Positions 1 to 7,592 of a DNA stretch of 24,822 nucleotides are shown piece by piece (positions within the stretch are counted from its first letter, which is position 1; every line of letters starts with the position of its first letter). The notes under the pieces were generated by a model. It worked only from the letters and a program-made list of their open reading frames with translations, made no database searches and was not told the DNA's origin. Source of the DNA: a virus. The DNA lies in the IMG/VR virus record IMGVR_UViG_3300025102_000268, positions 1 through 24,822 of that record; one strand, given 5' to 3'. Both the position numbers and the translations under genes were made by a program.

Positions 1-2128
1 CTGCGTTACTACTAAGATAAAAATAATTAGCACTAATGTCTTTATGCCAACCATGCCATGCGTTTGTATTAGAATTTGACTCTCTGTCTTTTAAAAATAT
101 AATTTCTGGAGTTGCTCCTAGACCATGAGCAATATCCATTTCACTTTGATTAGCACCAGTATAGCCTATAATAGAAAATCCTGCTGCTTGATTTACTGAC
201 CCTGCACTATCAACATTACCCACGCTTGTTGCAGATGCGTCATTACTAAATGATGTACCCGCTTTCCAGTTCCAAGCGGCATAAGTTACAGTATTTGCGT
301 TGCCGCCTGTTGGTCCACTTACATGTGTAAAACCATCAGTGCCAAACGCTGTTAATGAACCAGTACTTTCAACAACATCGGAATCTGAGTACAATCTTTT
401 AGCTGTTCCCCTAACACTATCATATAACTCATTGTTATTACTTGCACTACGAGCCTTCACCCATACAAGGTCAGGTTGGAAACCAACGCCAGTAATAGCG
501 TTTGTTCCACCATTTCCAGTATACAGCACAGTATTAAAATGGTCATCGGCTTGAGTGCTTTGTCCGGGGCCGATTGTTATGTCTGAAAGGTTAGATGTGC
601 AAATTGCCTTAAAACCAGACGGCACCGCATATTTGAACGCCCCTATACTTTCCCCATCAGATTCAGTGCCAACATTTCCACCAGTAAGATTTCCAGCGAA
701 ACTTCCATCTTGACCAAAGTTAAAAACAAAACCAGATGTTCCGTAAGCCACCAACCACGGAAACTTATCAATATTGTCAGGAATTTCAGATTCAGTGTAT
801 GTTGATGAGGGATTTGCACCTGTTGCTGGATTACCTGTACCTGCGCCTACGTTTCCATATTCACCATTGATGTGAAAGAAAAACTTCCTATTATCAAAAT
901 CTGCGGCAATACCAATTATATCGCCTGTAGTTGGAGCATCCCCAGCACTATGAAATCCCGAAGCAGCGACTTGCTGTGTGGAAAAATTAGCTGCCCCCCA
1001 ATCAGCAATATAAAGATCTGAACCTGTAAAATAACCTATAGCAGAAGTTCCAGTCATTTCTGCATTATTAGCACCTGCCCAAGTAGGAAGTTCAGAGTTT
1101 CCCAATCCATCCATGTTTGAAGCTAACCAACCAATTTGCCAAGACGGATACCCAGCCGCAGTAATATAAACTTCGTAGTACCATTTCCCTGTTTTTACGG
1201 CTGTAGTTGCCATGCCTTGAGAATAATTAGATGCACTTGTAGTAACTTTTAAGCCACCCTCAGTTCCTGTAAAAAGAGATTGAGCACTACCTAAAGGAAC
1301 TAGTGCGTTCATGATTGCAAAATTATTAGTCGGGCTATCTTTCACAACATCGGCTGCGGCTAAATTTGTAACTGTATCAAACGAGTGGGAGTTCCCTGAT
1401 GAATCTGCGCCGATAGAAGAACTGTCAGAAAAAGTAAGGTGATAGCCTGTTGTACCAAAGCTGCCAGAATATGTCTTGGGAATCCACACTCCGTCCTTTG
1501 TCTCCCCGAATTCAGTCGGTGCAAGCTGTGCATTATCAACATTGTAAACGTCAGCTAAGTAGCCATCCATGTAATCAAATCCCGGAGCAAAACCTATTAA
1601 GGGTTCATTGCCAGAAGTTGCGTCTTGGAATAAAGTGTCATAATCTTCGCTAGGGTATGAAGCTGTATCAAAATCTGTTAACTGAGTTCCATTTACATAC
1701 ATTTTCACCCTATCGGCTGCGGTGCTTTGCTCAGTGTCAACAGCGACTACAAAATGATACCAAGCAGACACATCACGAAATTTAGCCGTTGTAATTATTT
1801 CACCGCCAGCGTAGCTAGGGTGCCTGTAATCTTTATAGGTAAGTCTTTGACTATGAAAACCAATAATTGCGCTTGGATAACTACCTGAACCACCAGCACC
1901 AATCACAATATCATATGTATCTGAGGCTTTGGAAAATTTAATCCAAAAGGAAAATGTGAACTTTCTTCTATTACCGTCACTTGAAACAGATGAATCTATC
2001 AATCTAGGGCTGTCAGCTTTGTTCATACGCAAAGACTGACCTATAGTTGTACTATAAAACGAACCTAGCGCACCTCCGGGAGCACCAGAGCCACCCAAAC
2101 CACCATGATTACCCTTTATTACACTCAT
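1..2128 (-). CDS. Large tail fibre / adhesin with LamG- and SPRY-like domains (3' end missing)
   Basis: The frame stays open for about 709 codons and runs off the left edge, so the C-terminus is missing. The start ATG overlaps the stop of the upstream fibre gene (TAATG). After a glycine-rich leader come a LamG/concanavalin-like region at about residues 24-240 (FTFSFWIKF, AWYHFVVAVD, MYVNGTQL) and a B30.2/SPRY-like region at about 310-465 (KWYYEVYIT, IGIAADFDNRKFFF). These are followed by repeated units of the kind found in marine phage fibres at about 530-709 (YTGNGG, GVGFQPDLVWVKAR, AAWNWKAG, HGLGATPEIIFLK), which resemble what I recall as DUF7483. LamG and SPRY folds bind sugars or proteins, so a receptor-binding role is inferred from this and from its place last in the tail module. 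The receptor cannot be told from sequence. Confidence 0.85.
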   Translation of the reverse strand, partial: MSVIKGNHGGLGGSGAPGGALGSFYSTTIGQSLRMNKADSPRLIDSSVSSDGNRRKFTFSFWIKFSKASDTYDIVIGAGGSGSYPSAIIGFHSQRLTYKDYRHPSYAGGEIITTAKFRDVSAWYHFVVAVDTEQSTAADRVKMYVNGTQLTDFDTASYPSEDYDTLFQDATSGNEPLIGFAPGFDYMDGYLADVYNVDNAQLAPTEFGETKDGVWIPKTYSGSFGTTGYHLTFSDSSSIGADSSGNSHSFDTVTNLAAADVVKDSPTNNFAIMNALVPLGSAQSLFTGTEGGLKVTTSASNYSQGMATTAVKTGKWYYEVYITAAGYPSWQIGWLASNMDGLGNSELPTWAGANNAEMTGTSAIGYFTGSDLYIADWGAANFSTQQVAASGFHSAGDAPTTGDIIGIAADFDNRKFFFHINGEYGNVGAGTGNPATGANPSSTYTESEIPDNIDKFPWLVAYGTSGFVFNFGQDGSFAGNLTGGNVGTESDGESIGAFKYAVPSGFKAICTSNLSDITIGPGQSTQADDHFNTVLYTGNGGTNAITGVGFQPDLVWVKARSASNNNELYDSVRGTAKRLYSDSDVVESTGSLTAFGTDGFTHVSGPTGGNANTVTYAAWNWKAGTSFSNDASATSVGNVDSAGSVNQAAGFSIIGYTGANQSEMDIAHGLGATPEIIFLKDRESNSNTNAWHGWHKDISANYFYLSSNA

Positions 2129-3201
2129 TAAGTCAAAGCTCCAGATGCTGATACTGCTATGGTATTAGCCGTACCGCTATCTACACTACAGAAGTAAGCA
2201 AGGTGATATGTACCAGCCGTTGATAATGCGGTTAGAGCAGTAGCGTTAATAGCTATATCCCCATGTGCAGAAACAGTGTGACCACCACTATTGATTAAAA
2301 ATATATTGCCCGACTGCCCTGCATCTCCGTTAGTAAATGTAAGTGTGAAATTACCTGAAGGTGTGCATTTGAAATCATTGCCAGCAGATAAATCAAAGCT
2401 GCCATCATTGTCTGTGATAACGTGACCGACAGCCCTACCATCTACTTTTACATCATCTTCAACAGTTACAAGCAGATTTTCATCTATAGATATTGCTGGC
2501 GTTGTGCCTACAGTAGAACCTAGACCTATAACTAAATCATCTGCGCTATCATCTAGAGCAATGTAGAAATCTTGAGCGTTGCCATCAAACACAATTTTTG
2601 TATCTTCCGCACCCGCGTCACCAATAGTCAGTGTGGGAGTAGTTCCCGCTAAAGTTAGATTAGCATTTCCAGTAATCAGTCCTGTAACAGTCAACGCCCC
2701 GCCAACAGCAGCGTCATCCGTAACGGTAAGGTCGTCTTGAACTTTAAGATCAACAGTGCTTAGAGAAGCAAAGGCATCAACAACTGCCGCGCCTGACCCT
2801 GCACCGTCAAGATAAACAACTTTAGTGTCACCGTTTGGTATGGTCACATTTGCGCCAGATCCTTGGCTTATAATAATGTTGTACGGGCCAGAACTACCGC
2901 TATCTGTTGTAGCGTTTTCAATAAAATGAATTCGACTCATTGTGTTTGGCGAAATGGTTATGGTGCAGTCAGAATCCAAAGCACCAGTGTATTTAATGTA
3001 CATTGATCTGACGGGGTCAGTTGACCCGTCTGCTACAGCACTAGCATGAGTATCAGCATTCGCTGTTATGGCTTCTGTACCAAAACTTAATGCTTCGCCA
3101 ATAAGCTCAAAGTTTGTGTTAGTGGTTGTTCCCCAAGTACCAGAACCATCGCCAGTTCCTAGCTCATTAAGTCTTAAATCATTTACATAGGTGCTTGCCA
3201 T
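2128..3201 (-). CDS. Tail fibre protein
   Basis: The protein has 357 residues and no signal peptide or membrane segment. Its N-terminus (NDLRLNELGTGDGSGTWG, then TNTNFELIGEAL) is the attachment-type module seen at the start of many marine phage fibres. The middle is rich in Thr, Val, Gly and Asp, with short beta-type repeats (LTVTDDAAVGGALTVTG, TPTLTIGDAG, KIVFDGNAQDFYIALDD) expected of a trimeric beta-structured shaft. The end is a compact Ser/Thr/Ala-rich region. It sits directly upstream of, and overlaps by one base, the larger LamG/SPRY adhesin, so the two probably form successive parts of the host-recognition apparatus. The fibre assignment rests on N-terminal family resemblance and position. 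Confidence 0.8.
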   Translation of the reverse strand: MASTYVNDLRLNELGTGDGSGTWGTTTNTNFELIGEALSFGTEAITANADTHASAVADGSTDPVRSMYIKYTGALDSDCTITISPNTMSRIHFIENATTDSGSSGPYNIIISQGSGANVTIPNGDTKVVYLDGAGSGAAVVDAFASLSTVDLKVQDDLTVTDDAAVGGALTVTGLITGNANLTLAGTTPTLTIGDAGAEDTKIVFDGNAQDFYIALDDSADDLVIGLGSTVGTTPAISIDENLLVTVEDDVKVDGRAVGHVITDNDGSFDLSAGNDFKCTPSGNFTLTFTNGDAGQSGNIFLINSGGHTVSAHGDIAINATALTALSTAGTYHLAYFCSVDSGTANTIAVSASGALT

Positions 3202-3211
3202 TTTTTCGTCC

Positions 3212-3754
3212 TTACGCTGCTATGTCTGCCCAGTTAGGTGTTTGTGATACAGATGCCCCAGACCAGTTTGGAGTCTGTGATGGAACGATTGGCCTGTAAA
3301 GTAATTCTTCTCCTACCGAACCCGTTGCCGAAACTCCTGTAACAGAAAACCCTAAAGATAAAATAGGTGCGCTTGTTCCTGTGCCTACTGAACCTGTCGT
3401 TCCTAGTCCTGTAACAGCAAAAGCCGCAGCGCCCGTTACACTTTCACTACCTACCGCACCAGTTGCGGCAGAACCTGTAACAGCAAAAGCCGCCCCTGCG
3501 GTTATGCTTGCACTACCAACTGCGCCAGTTCCTGCGACCCCTGTAACAGCAAAAGCCGCTCCTCCGACTACACTTGCAGTTCCAACTGCTCCTGTCCCTG
3601 CTGAACCCGTTGCCGCAAAAACAGACGAGGCATCAGAGGTTACATTGCCAGCCGCTCCTGTCCCGACTACCCCTGTTACCTCTACCCCAGAGCCTTGGTT
3701 CCAAGCACCGGAACCCCAAGTTCCTCGTCCCCAACCTGAAAGAAGATCTGACAC
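3212..3754 (-). CDS. Virion-associated protein with tandem 22-residue repeats
   Basis: The protein has 180 residues. A Trp/Gly-rich start (GWGRGTWGSGAWN) is followed by six tandem units of about 22 residues (residues 26-155) with the pattern VTGxxxTGAVGxxxxxxxxAFA. At DNA level a 20-base block recurs identically at 3408, 3474 and 3540, exactly 66 bases (22 codons) apart. The C-terminus carries SQTPNW twice. There is almost no charge in the repeats, which suggests a fibrous or beta-solenoid-like rod. A related copy of the repeat lies in the structural protein at 6023-6748. It is placed between adaptor and fibre genes, so a fibre-shaft or tail-accessory role is inferred; I know no named family. 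Confidence 0.7.
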   Translation of the reverse strand: MSDLLSGWGRGTWGSGAWNQGSGVEVTGVVGTGAAGNVTSDASSVFAATGSAGTGAVGTASVVGGAAFAVTGVAGTGAVGSASITAGAAFAVTGSAATGAVGSESVTGAAAFAVTGLGTTGSVGTGTSAPILSLGFSVTGVSATGSVGEELLYRPIVPSQTPNWSGASVSQTPNWADIAA

Positions 3755-3765
3755 AGGCTACCTCA

Positions 3766-4218
3766 TTAGGCTATTCGTATAATAGCATTACTCGCATCTG
3801 CTGTAGGGAACTGAACTGTAAATGTTCCAGAAGTAGATGTTTTATTAGAACTAAAATCCAATACAGCCACAGCTTTGTCACTGTTGGTGTCGTTGTATAT
3901 CAACGCACCCATCGCAGTAATAGTAGCTGTGGTAAAGCTAATGTCAGCAAAATCAGTCAAAGCTGTTGTGCCAGAAGTGGTTGGGGCAACTTTGGTAAGA
4001 GTGCCACCACCAGCCGTGTAAGAGCCGCTGTTGGCTATCTCACCTGTGGTAGTATAAGCTGTCGTTGCTGCACCAAGAGTAGCTGTAGTGCTAGACTTAC
4101 CGCCACCACCCTCTGCATAAAGAGCCAACTTAAAGGCGTTACCGTTTGTTGCGAAATTGTGTGTGCCTAACATAAGCTCTTGCTTAAATGCTGTACACAT
4201 TGCTTGTGCGATTGCCAT
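3766..4218 (-). CDS. Conserved phage virion protein (tail-associated, function unknown)
   Basis: The protein has 150 residues, starting MAIAQAMCTAFKQEL and ending in FPTADASNAIIRIA. It is rich in Thr, Ala and Gly and has no membrane segment. This start and the core motifs (FKLALY, TLGAATTAYTTTGEI, GALIYNDT, AVAVLDF) match a widespread small virion protein that I know from marine podovirus-like genomes next to fibre genes, where it is usually annotated only as structural. The start codon overlaps the upstream stop (TAATG). Its beta-rich composition would suit a fibre or tail-tip accessory subunit, but this is inference. Confidence 0.7.
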   Translation of the reverse strand: MAIAQAMCTAFKQELMLGTHNFATNGNAFKLALYAEGGGGKSSTTATLGAATTAYTTTGEIANSGSYTAGGGTLTKVAPTTSGTTALTDFADISFTTATITAMGALIYNDTNSDKAVAVLDFSSNKTSTSGTFTVQFPTADASNAIIRIA

Positions 4219-4505
4219 TACAGTCTCCCGATAGCTTTTGCCAGTTCCAATTGACCAGCATCACGAACCTTGGCGCAAATACTAGCACGTTCTTCCTTTC
4301 TAGCCAACTCTATATAGTACTGTGCCATATTTCTAACTCTATCTCTGAAAGCCTCTGCCTGTAAACGTATAGGCTCTGGTGCCTCATCTGATATGTAGAT
4401 TAACTTACTAGCCAGCATATCTGCTATTTGATCATTAGACAATCCGCCATTCTCAGACGTTACAATGTTAACTGATCCCACAGTTCCTACGTTTAAATCA
4501 AACAT
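4218..4505 (-). CDS. Small conserved phage protein, alpha-helical
   Basis: The protein has 95 residues from the chosen start, MFDLNVGTVGSVNIV. Two earlier in-frame ATGs (4511 and 4520) exist, but 4505 is preceded by AAGG at about 7 bases, and it begins the part I recognise from other marine phages. The middle (GGLSNDQIADMLASKLIYI) and the Arg/Glu-rich end (YIELARKEERASICAKVRDAG) look helical. The gene overlaps the end of the Rossmann-like gene by a few bases and the next start by one base, so it is probably translationally coupled. The function is unknown; a chaperone for a neighbouring tail protein is one possibility suggested only by position. Confidence 0.65.
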   Translation of the reverse strand: MFDLNVGTVGSVNIVTSENGGLSNDQIADMLASKLIYISDEAPEPIRLQAEAFRDRVRNMAQYYIELARKEERASICAKVRDAGQLELAKAIGRL

Positions 4506-5175
4506 GATCATGCCTTCCAAATATAACGGGGTCGCTTTCCTTTGGTTCAGGTGGCTGCATTTTTGACTGTTTCGTTATTAGAAGACTGCCATTTTCAACC
4601 GTCTGTACCAATGGATCCTCTAGTCTATGATACCCATACAGCTTTTCATTGTCTGGAACATTGGTATCCATTAGCCCAGATCGATGCGCTATCTCTATTT
4701 TTATACCTTTAGAAATAGCTGTAGCGCACCAGAACTCCACACAAGCTCTTCCAGACTCAGCCATATTGACATTTTTGTATGTGAAATCTATGCCAAATAG
4801 ACATATCTTCTCTACTTTTTTCCACACCGCATAAGCAATAGCATATGCAACTGTGTTGTTGAAGTAGCATAGACCAGTGTATTTTGCGACTTCTTCCAAG
4901 GGATATAGCTCAACCGCCGGAAAGTCTGCGTGTTTAATACAGGAATAGATTGGTCTTGTATTCTTGGCAAGAAACTCTCTTGCAACACCAGTCTGTGTGC
5001 CTGCGTTTTCTGTATTTAAAAATCTTGTAACGGGATCCATCATAAACGTCCTATCAACGTGTATGATTGCCCCTATACAATTTATTCCCCAAACTTCATC
5101 AAATTCCTGAGAAGCAACTCTCGCTGAAATATAGTCTGCATAGCTTCCCCCTAAACCCACTATTGCTATTTTCAT
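4498..5175 (-). CDS. Rossmann-like enzyme candidate (DUF115/MptE-like resemblance)
   Basis: The protein has 225 residues. It begins with a beta strand and glycine-rich turn (IAIVGLGGSY, residues 4-12) as in nucleotide-binding Rossmann folds. A second hydrophobic strand ends in LFGIDF (126-131) and is followed by AESGRACVEFWCATAISKG, a pattern reminiscent of DUF115/MptE-like proteins and of some sialyltransferase-type proteins where GIDF lies at the active site. Cysteines are frequent. It is the only enzyme-like gene in the tail module. I infer a possible sugar- or nucleotide-modifying role, perhaps acting on virion or host glycans, but no catalytic set is certain. It overlaps the upstream gene by four bases (ATGA). 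Confidence 0.55.
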   Translation of the reverse strand: MKIAIVGLGGSYADYISARVASQEFDEVWGINCIGAIIHVDRTFMMDPVTRFLNTENAGTQTGVAREFLAKNTRPIYSCIKHADFPAVELYPLEEVAKYTGLCYFNNTVAYAIAYAVWKKVEKICLFGIDFTYKNVNMAESGRACVEFWCATAISKGIKIEIAHRSGLMDTNVPDNEKLYGYHRLEDPLVQTVENGSLLITKQSKMQPPEPKESDPVIFGRHDHV

Positions 5176-6026
5176 GTTCTAGCCCTGTCTGGTAACCCCC
5201 TTCTGTACGCATCTGTGTTTTCACGAGCCTCTGCGTAATCTTTCAACCTAGACAACGCCTCCAAAAATCTTTCGCTATACAACTTCATGACATCCGGCTC
5301 CCCTTTCATATAGATGTATGCCTCTATAAGACTGCCAAATAGTATAGCGTTTGGAGCGTTCTCACTAATCCACGTTGTAGTAGTGTCAGCAGAAGTAGAC
5401 ACAACCACACCCGTGGCACCACTTGTTCCTCCGGTTACTGTCTCACCCACAGTAAATGTTCCGGTAGGAATGGTGACAACAAACTCTGTGACTGAAGTAA
5501 TTGAATTGATGTTTGTGCTCTCCGCGCTGGTTCCACCTGTTATGGTTTCATTAGCAGCAAAAGTTCCGGTCACGTTACTTACTGTTAAAGTAAACTTACT
5601 ATCCGCTAAACTAACTGGACGATAGTAGTAATGGAGTTCCGACACATAGTTTGAATCTGGTGTGGGAGCCAGTATGAAATTTTGATAGTCATACTTAGCG
5701 TAATATAGCGGAACACCTGTTGTGGCAGAGTTTGGTGTGTACTCCTGAATGTAGTTAACATCCTTTTGCTGCAAGAACTGTTTGGAGCTAGAAACTTCGA
5801 TAGACAAAGAAAATGTGGCAAGATAATCCGCCGGAACAGCCAGAAACTGATTACTAGCTGTCATTGCTCCAGAGACATTCTTTCTGAAAAGTTCTAGATC
5901 TACGCTGGTAAATATACGTTCTTCAGCACTTTTGACAAACCTATCAAGGTTTGAAACAAAAGTAGTCTCGTTGTTGTCAACGTAGTCTTGTATCGCAGAC
6001 TTTAACTGTGTGTATGTATAGCTCAT
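5172..6026 (-). CDS. Phage adaptor protein (head-tail connector) with inserted repeat domain
   Basis: The protein has 284 residues. The N-terminal half (YTQLKSAIQDYVDNNE, DRFVKSAEERIF, GVPLYYAKYDYQNFILAPTP, LHYYYRP) and the C-terminal part (TWISENAPNAILFGSLIEAY, MKGEPDVMKLY) match the phage adaptor family (DUF6682 type, from memory) that joins portal and tail in podovirus-like virions. Between them, residues about 142-212 form an extra Thr/Gly/Val-rich segment with two copies of the pattern TGTFxxxETxTGGTS. Members I recall run directly from YYRP to the TTW segment, so this looks like an inserted surface domain. The gene overlaps both neighbours by four bases. Confidence 0.75.
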   Translation of the reverse strand: MSYTYTQLKSAIQDYVDNNETTFVSNLDRFVKSAEERIFTSVDLELFRKNVSGAMTASNQFLAVPADYLATFSLSIEVSSSKQFLQQKDVNYIQEYTPNSATTGVPLYYAKYDYQNFILAPTPDSNYVSELHYYYRPVSLADSKFTLTVSNVTGTFAANETITGGTSAESTNINSITSVTEFVVTIPTGTFTVGETVTGGTSGATGVVVSTSADTTTTWISENAPNAILFGSLIEAYIYMKGEPDVMKLYSERFLEALSRLKDYAEARENTDAYRRGLPDRART

Positions 6027-6748
6027 GGTGTGTTAGCCGTTCCGCCCATAGCACTATGATTTGTACAATAGTAGTACAATGTTGGAGCGCCACTGGCTAC
6101 TGTTATCTGTGTATAAGCCCCCGCAGATCCGGGAGTTCCGCTAGTAAGGACACCTGTTGTGTACTCGGAACCACTGCTGTGCGTACCATTGGAGGTTGTT
6201 GAAAACCTTAAAGGATGCCCTGAGTTGCTGCTGTCTGACTGATCAAACCTGTATGTGTTGCCCTCAGACAAACTAGCGGTAGCTTGTTGTACACCGTCTA
6301 TAGCGTACTTGTTTCCATAAGCTGTGCTGACAACTGTCACGGTGTATGTTGCTGTTATTGTTACAGCAGAACCTGCGAATACAACGGTGCCCACGGCACC
6401 CGTTGCTGAAACACCAGTGACATCGGTAGGTGTAATTACACTACCCCCGAGAGTAACCGTACCCACGGAGCCAACAGCCTTGGGATTTTCTTTATATACG
6501 AAAGTGTTTAAATCAAATATAGGAAAGACAACTGTCTCTGGTATCTTGTCGTTTCGTGTCCTCGGCTCGAACAACGCCTGCGGATCTGAGCCTGTCTGCG
6601 TCTGAATCAACTGTGGATGCTTGGGTTCATACTCATCAGGACCGACTTTCATCCCATTCCACTCGGTAATCATCTCAGACAAACGGTATCTAAAGCCAGA
6701 TCTGTCTGAAAACCCCCATGCTTTTTTGCCAGAAGCATATCTAGCCAT
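6023..6748 (-). CDS. Chimeric virion protein with C-terminal cupredoxin-like domain
   Basis: The protein has 241 residues in three parts. Residues 1-48 (MARYASGKKAWGFSDRSG, EWNGMKVGPDEYE, KHPQL) are a conserved leader that I know from marine phage and cyanophage structural proteins. Residues 91-132 hold one or two copies of a TGVSATGAVGTV repeat shared with the protein at 3212-3754. Residues about 141-237 resemble a cupredoxin: a TYRFDQSD strand, then H178 in GHPLRFS and C228, H231 and M234 in YYYCTNHSAM, the order of ligands in type 1 copper sites. Metal binding is not proven. The position between two adaptor genes supports a virion location at the connector or tail. Confidence 0.7.
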   Translation of the reverse strand: MARYASGKKAWGFSDRSGFRYRLSEMITEWNGMKVGPDEYEPKHPQLIQTQTGSDPQALFEPRTRNDKIPETVVFPIFDLNTFVYKENPKAVGSVGTVTLGGSVITPTDVTGVSATGAVGTVVFAGSAVTITATYTVTVVSTAYGNKYAIDGVQQATASLSEGNTYRFDQSDSSNSGHPLRFSTTSNGTHSSGSEYTTGVLTSGTPGSAGAYTQITVASGAPTLYYYCTNHSAMGGTANTP

Positions 6749-7419
6749 CAGTTAACCCTTAAATACTGTATGCTAGGCTGCAATTTCAAAGATATACGAT
6801 CTTCGTCCTCGTCTGCTGCACGTTGAAATTCTTCCTCATACACTACTTTCAACAGTTGGACTCTGTCTGGAGCCTTTTTCATAGCAATGTAGTACGCAAG
6901 ACCCGCAACCATACACGGTAAGAATCTGAACGGAGCATCGGCTGTGTTTACCAAGGTATCCACATCCTGAATCCTGTTTACATAGTAGTATACAAGACTG
7001 TCAGTAGAGTCGTCTGGTGTAGGCCACAAAGTTATTGTCGGAGTGGTTGATCTGCTGAAGTAATACTGACTAGGAGTCCCAGTAGTACCCTTGTTCGGTA
7101 TGCTAAGATACTGGCTTCTAGATATTCTAGAAACATCTCTATCTGTATTGCTACTATCACGAAGCACCACTTCAAGAATGTCAGTATATGCGGTGGTAAA
7201 TGTATAAGTAGCTGTGCCAGCGGTCAGTGCTTGAGTCGCCTGTGTCACAGTCCAGAGATTCAGTCCTCTGTTCGCCCAATCAGCAAACATAAGATTTAAA
7301 GACCTTCTGGCAGTCTTTGTGTCATAGCCAGTGCGAACCTCGAGTCCACATCTTTCGTATGCTTCCTCGATGATTTCCGCTACATCGATATCAAAATCTC
7401 TGGATCCCGACGTTGCCAT
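6748..7419 (-). CDS. Head-tail connector / head completion protein (gp4-like)
   Basis: The protein has 223 residues. Key stretches are VAEIIEEAYERCGLEVRTGY, TARRSLNLMFADWANRGLNLW, ITLWPTPDDS and APFRFLPCMVAGLAYYIAMKK, followed by an acidic helix (EEEFQRAADEDEDR). These are characteristic of the short-tailed phage packaged-DNA-stabilising / tail accessory family (P22 gp4-like) common in marine phages. It binds under the portal ring and starts tail assembly. No signal or membrane segment is present. The start overlaps the stop of the basic 57-residue protein (TAATG), and the next gene overlaps its stop (TGATG), giving a coupled connector block. Confidence 0.8.
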   Translation of the reverse strand: MATSGSRDFDIDVAEIIEEAYERCGLEVRTGYDTKTARRSLNLMFADWANRGLNLWTVTQATQALTAGTATYTFTTAYTDILEVVLRDSSNTDRDVSRISRSQYLSIPNKGTTGTPSQYYFSRSTTPTITLWPTPDDSTDSLVYYYVNRIQDVDTLVNTADAPFRFLPCMVAGLAYYIAMKKAPDRVQLLKVVYEEEFQRAADEDEDRISLKLQPSIQYLRVN

Positions 7420-7592
7420 TACTTAGCCCTGACTTTACCGCCACGCATCATCTTCTTCATGGTGCCGCCGCCACGCATGCGCCGCTTCATGGCTTGTTTA
7501 GCTGCACCACCACCCATCATTTTTTTAGGCATGACTTTGTTGCTTCCGCCACCACGCATACGATTCATGGCTTTTTTCTTAGCACCTGCCAT
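7419..7592 (-). CDS. Tiny Met/Gly/Lys/Arg-rich basic protein
   Basis: The protein has 57 residues, made of four spaced Arg/Gly blocks: RMRGGG, MMGGGA, RRMRGGG and MMRGGKVRAK, with Met-Lys runs between them. About a third of the residues are Lys or Arg and there are no acidic residues. The ATG lies within the end of the acidic protein gene (14-base overlap), and the TAA shares a base with the connector ATG. Similar Met/Gly/Lys tails occur in marine phage proteins. It is presumably nucleic-acid-binding or disordered, perhaps packed in the virion. The strong composition and exact fit between neighbours argue that it is real; no family name is known to me. Confidence 0.7.
   Translation of the reverse strand: MAGAKKKAMNRMRGGGSNKVMPKKMMGGGAAKQAMKRRMRGGGTMKKMMRGGKVRAK

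Noticed and set aside
3408-3559. Regularly spaced identical 20-base blocks resembling CRISPR repeats
   Set aside because: Spacing is exactly 22 codons, the intervals are themselves homologous, and the whole is a coding tandem repeat in frame.
3381-4170. Long plus-strand open frames (Pro/Ala/Thr-rich and Leu/Cys-rich) opposite the repeat and virion genes
   Set aside because: They mirror the low-complexity repeats on the other strand, have unnatural composition, no ribosome site, and run against all neighbours.
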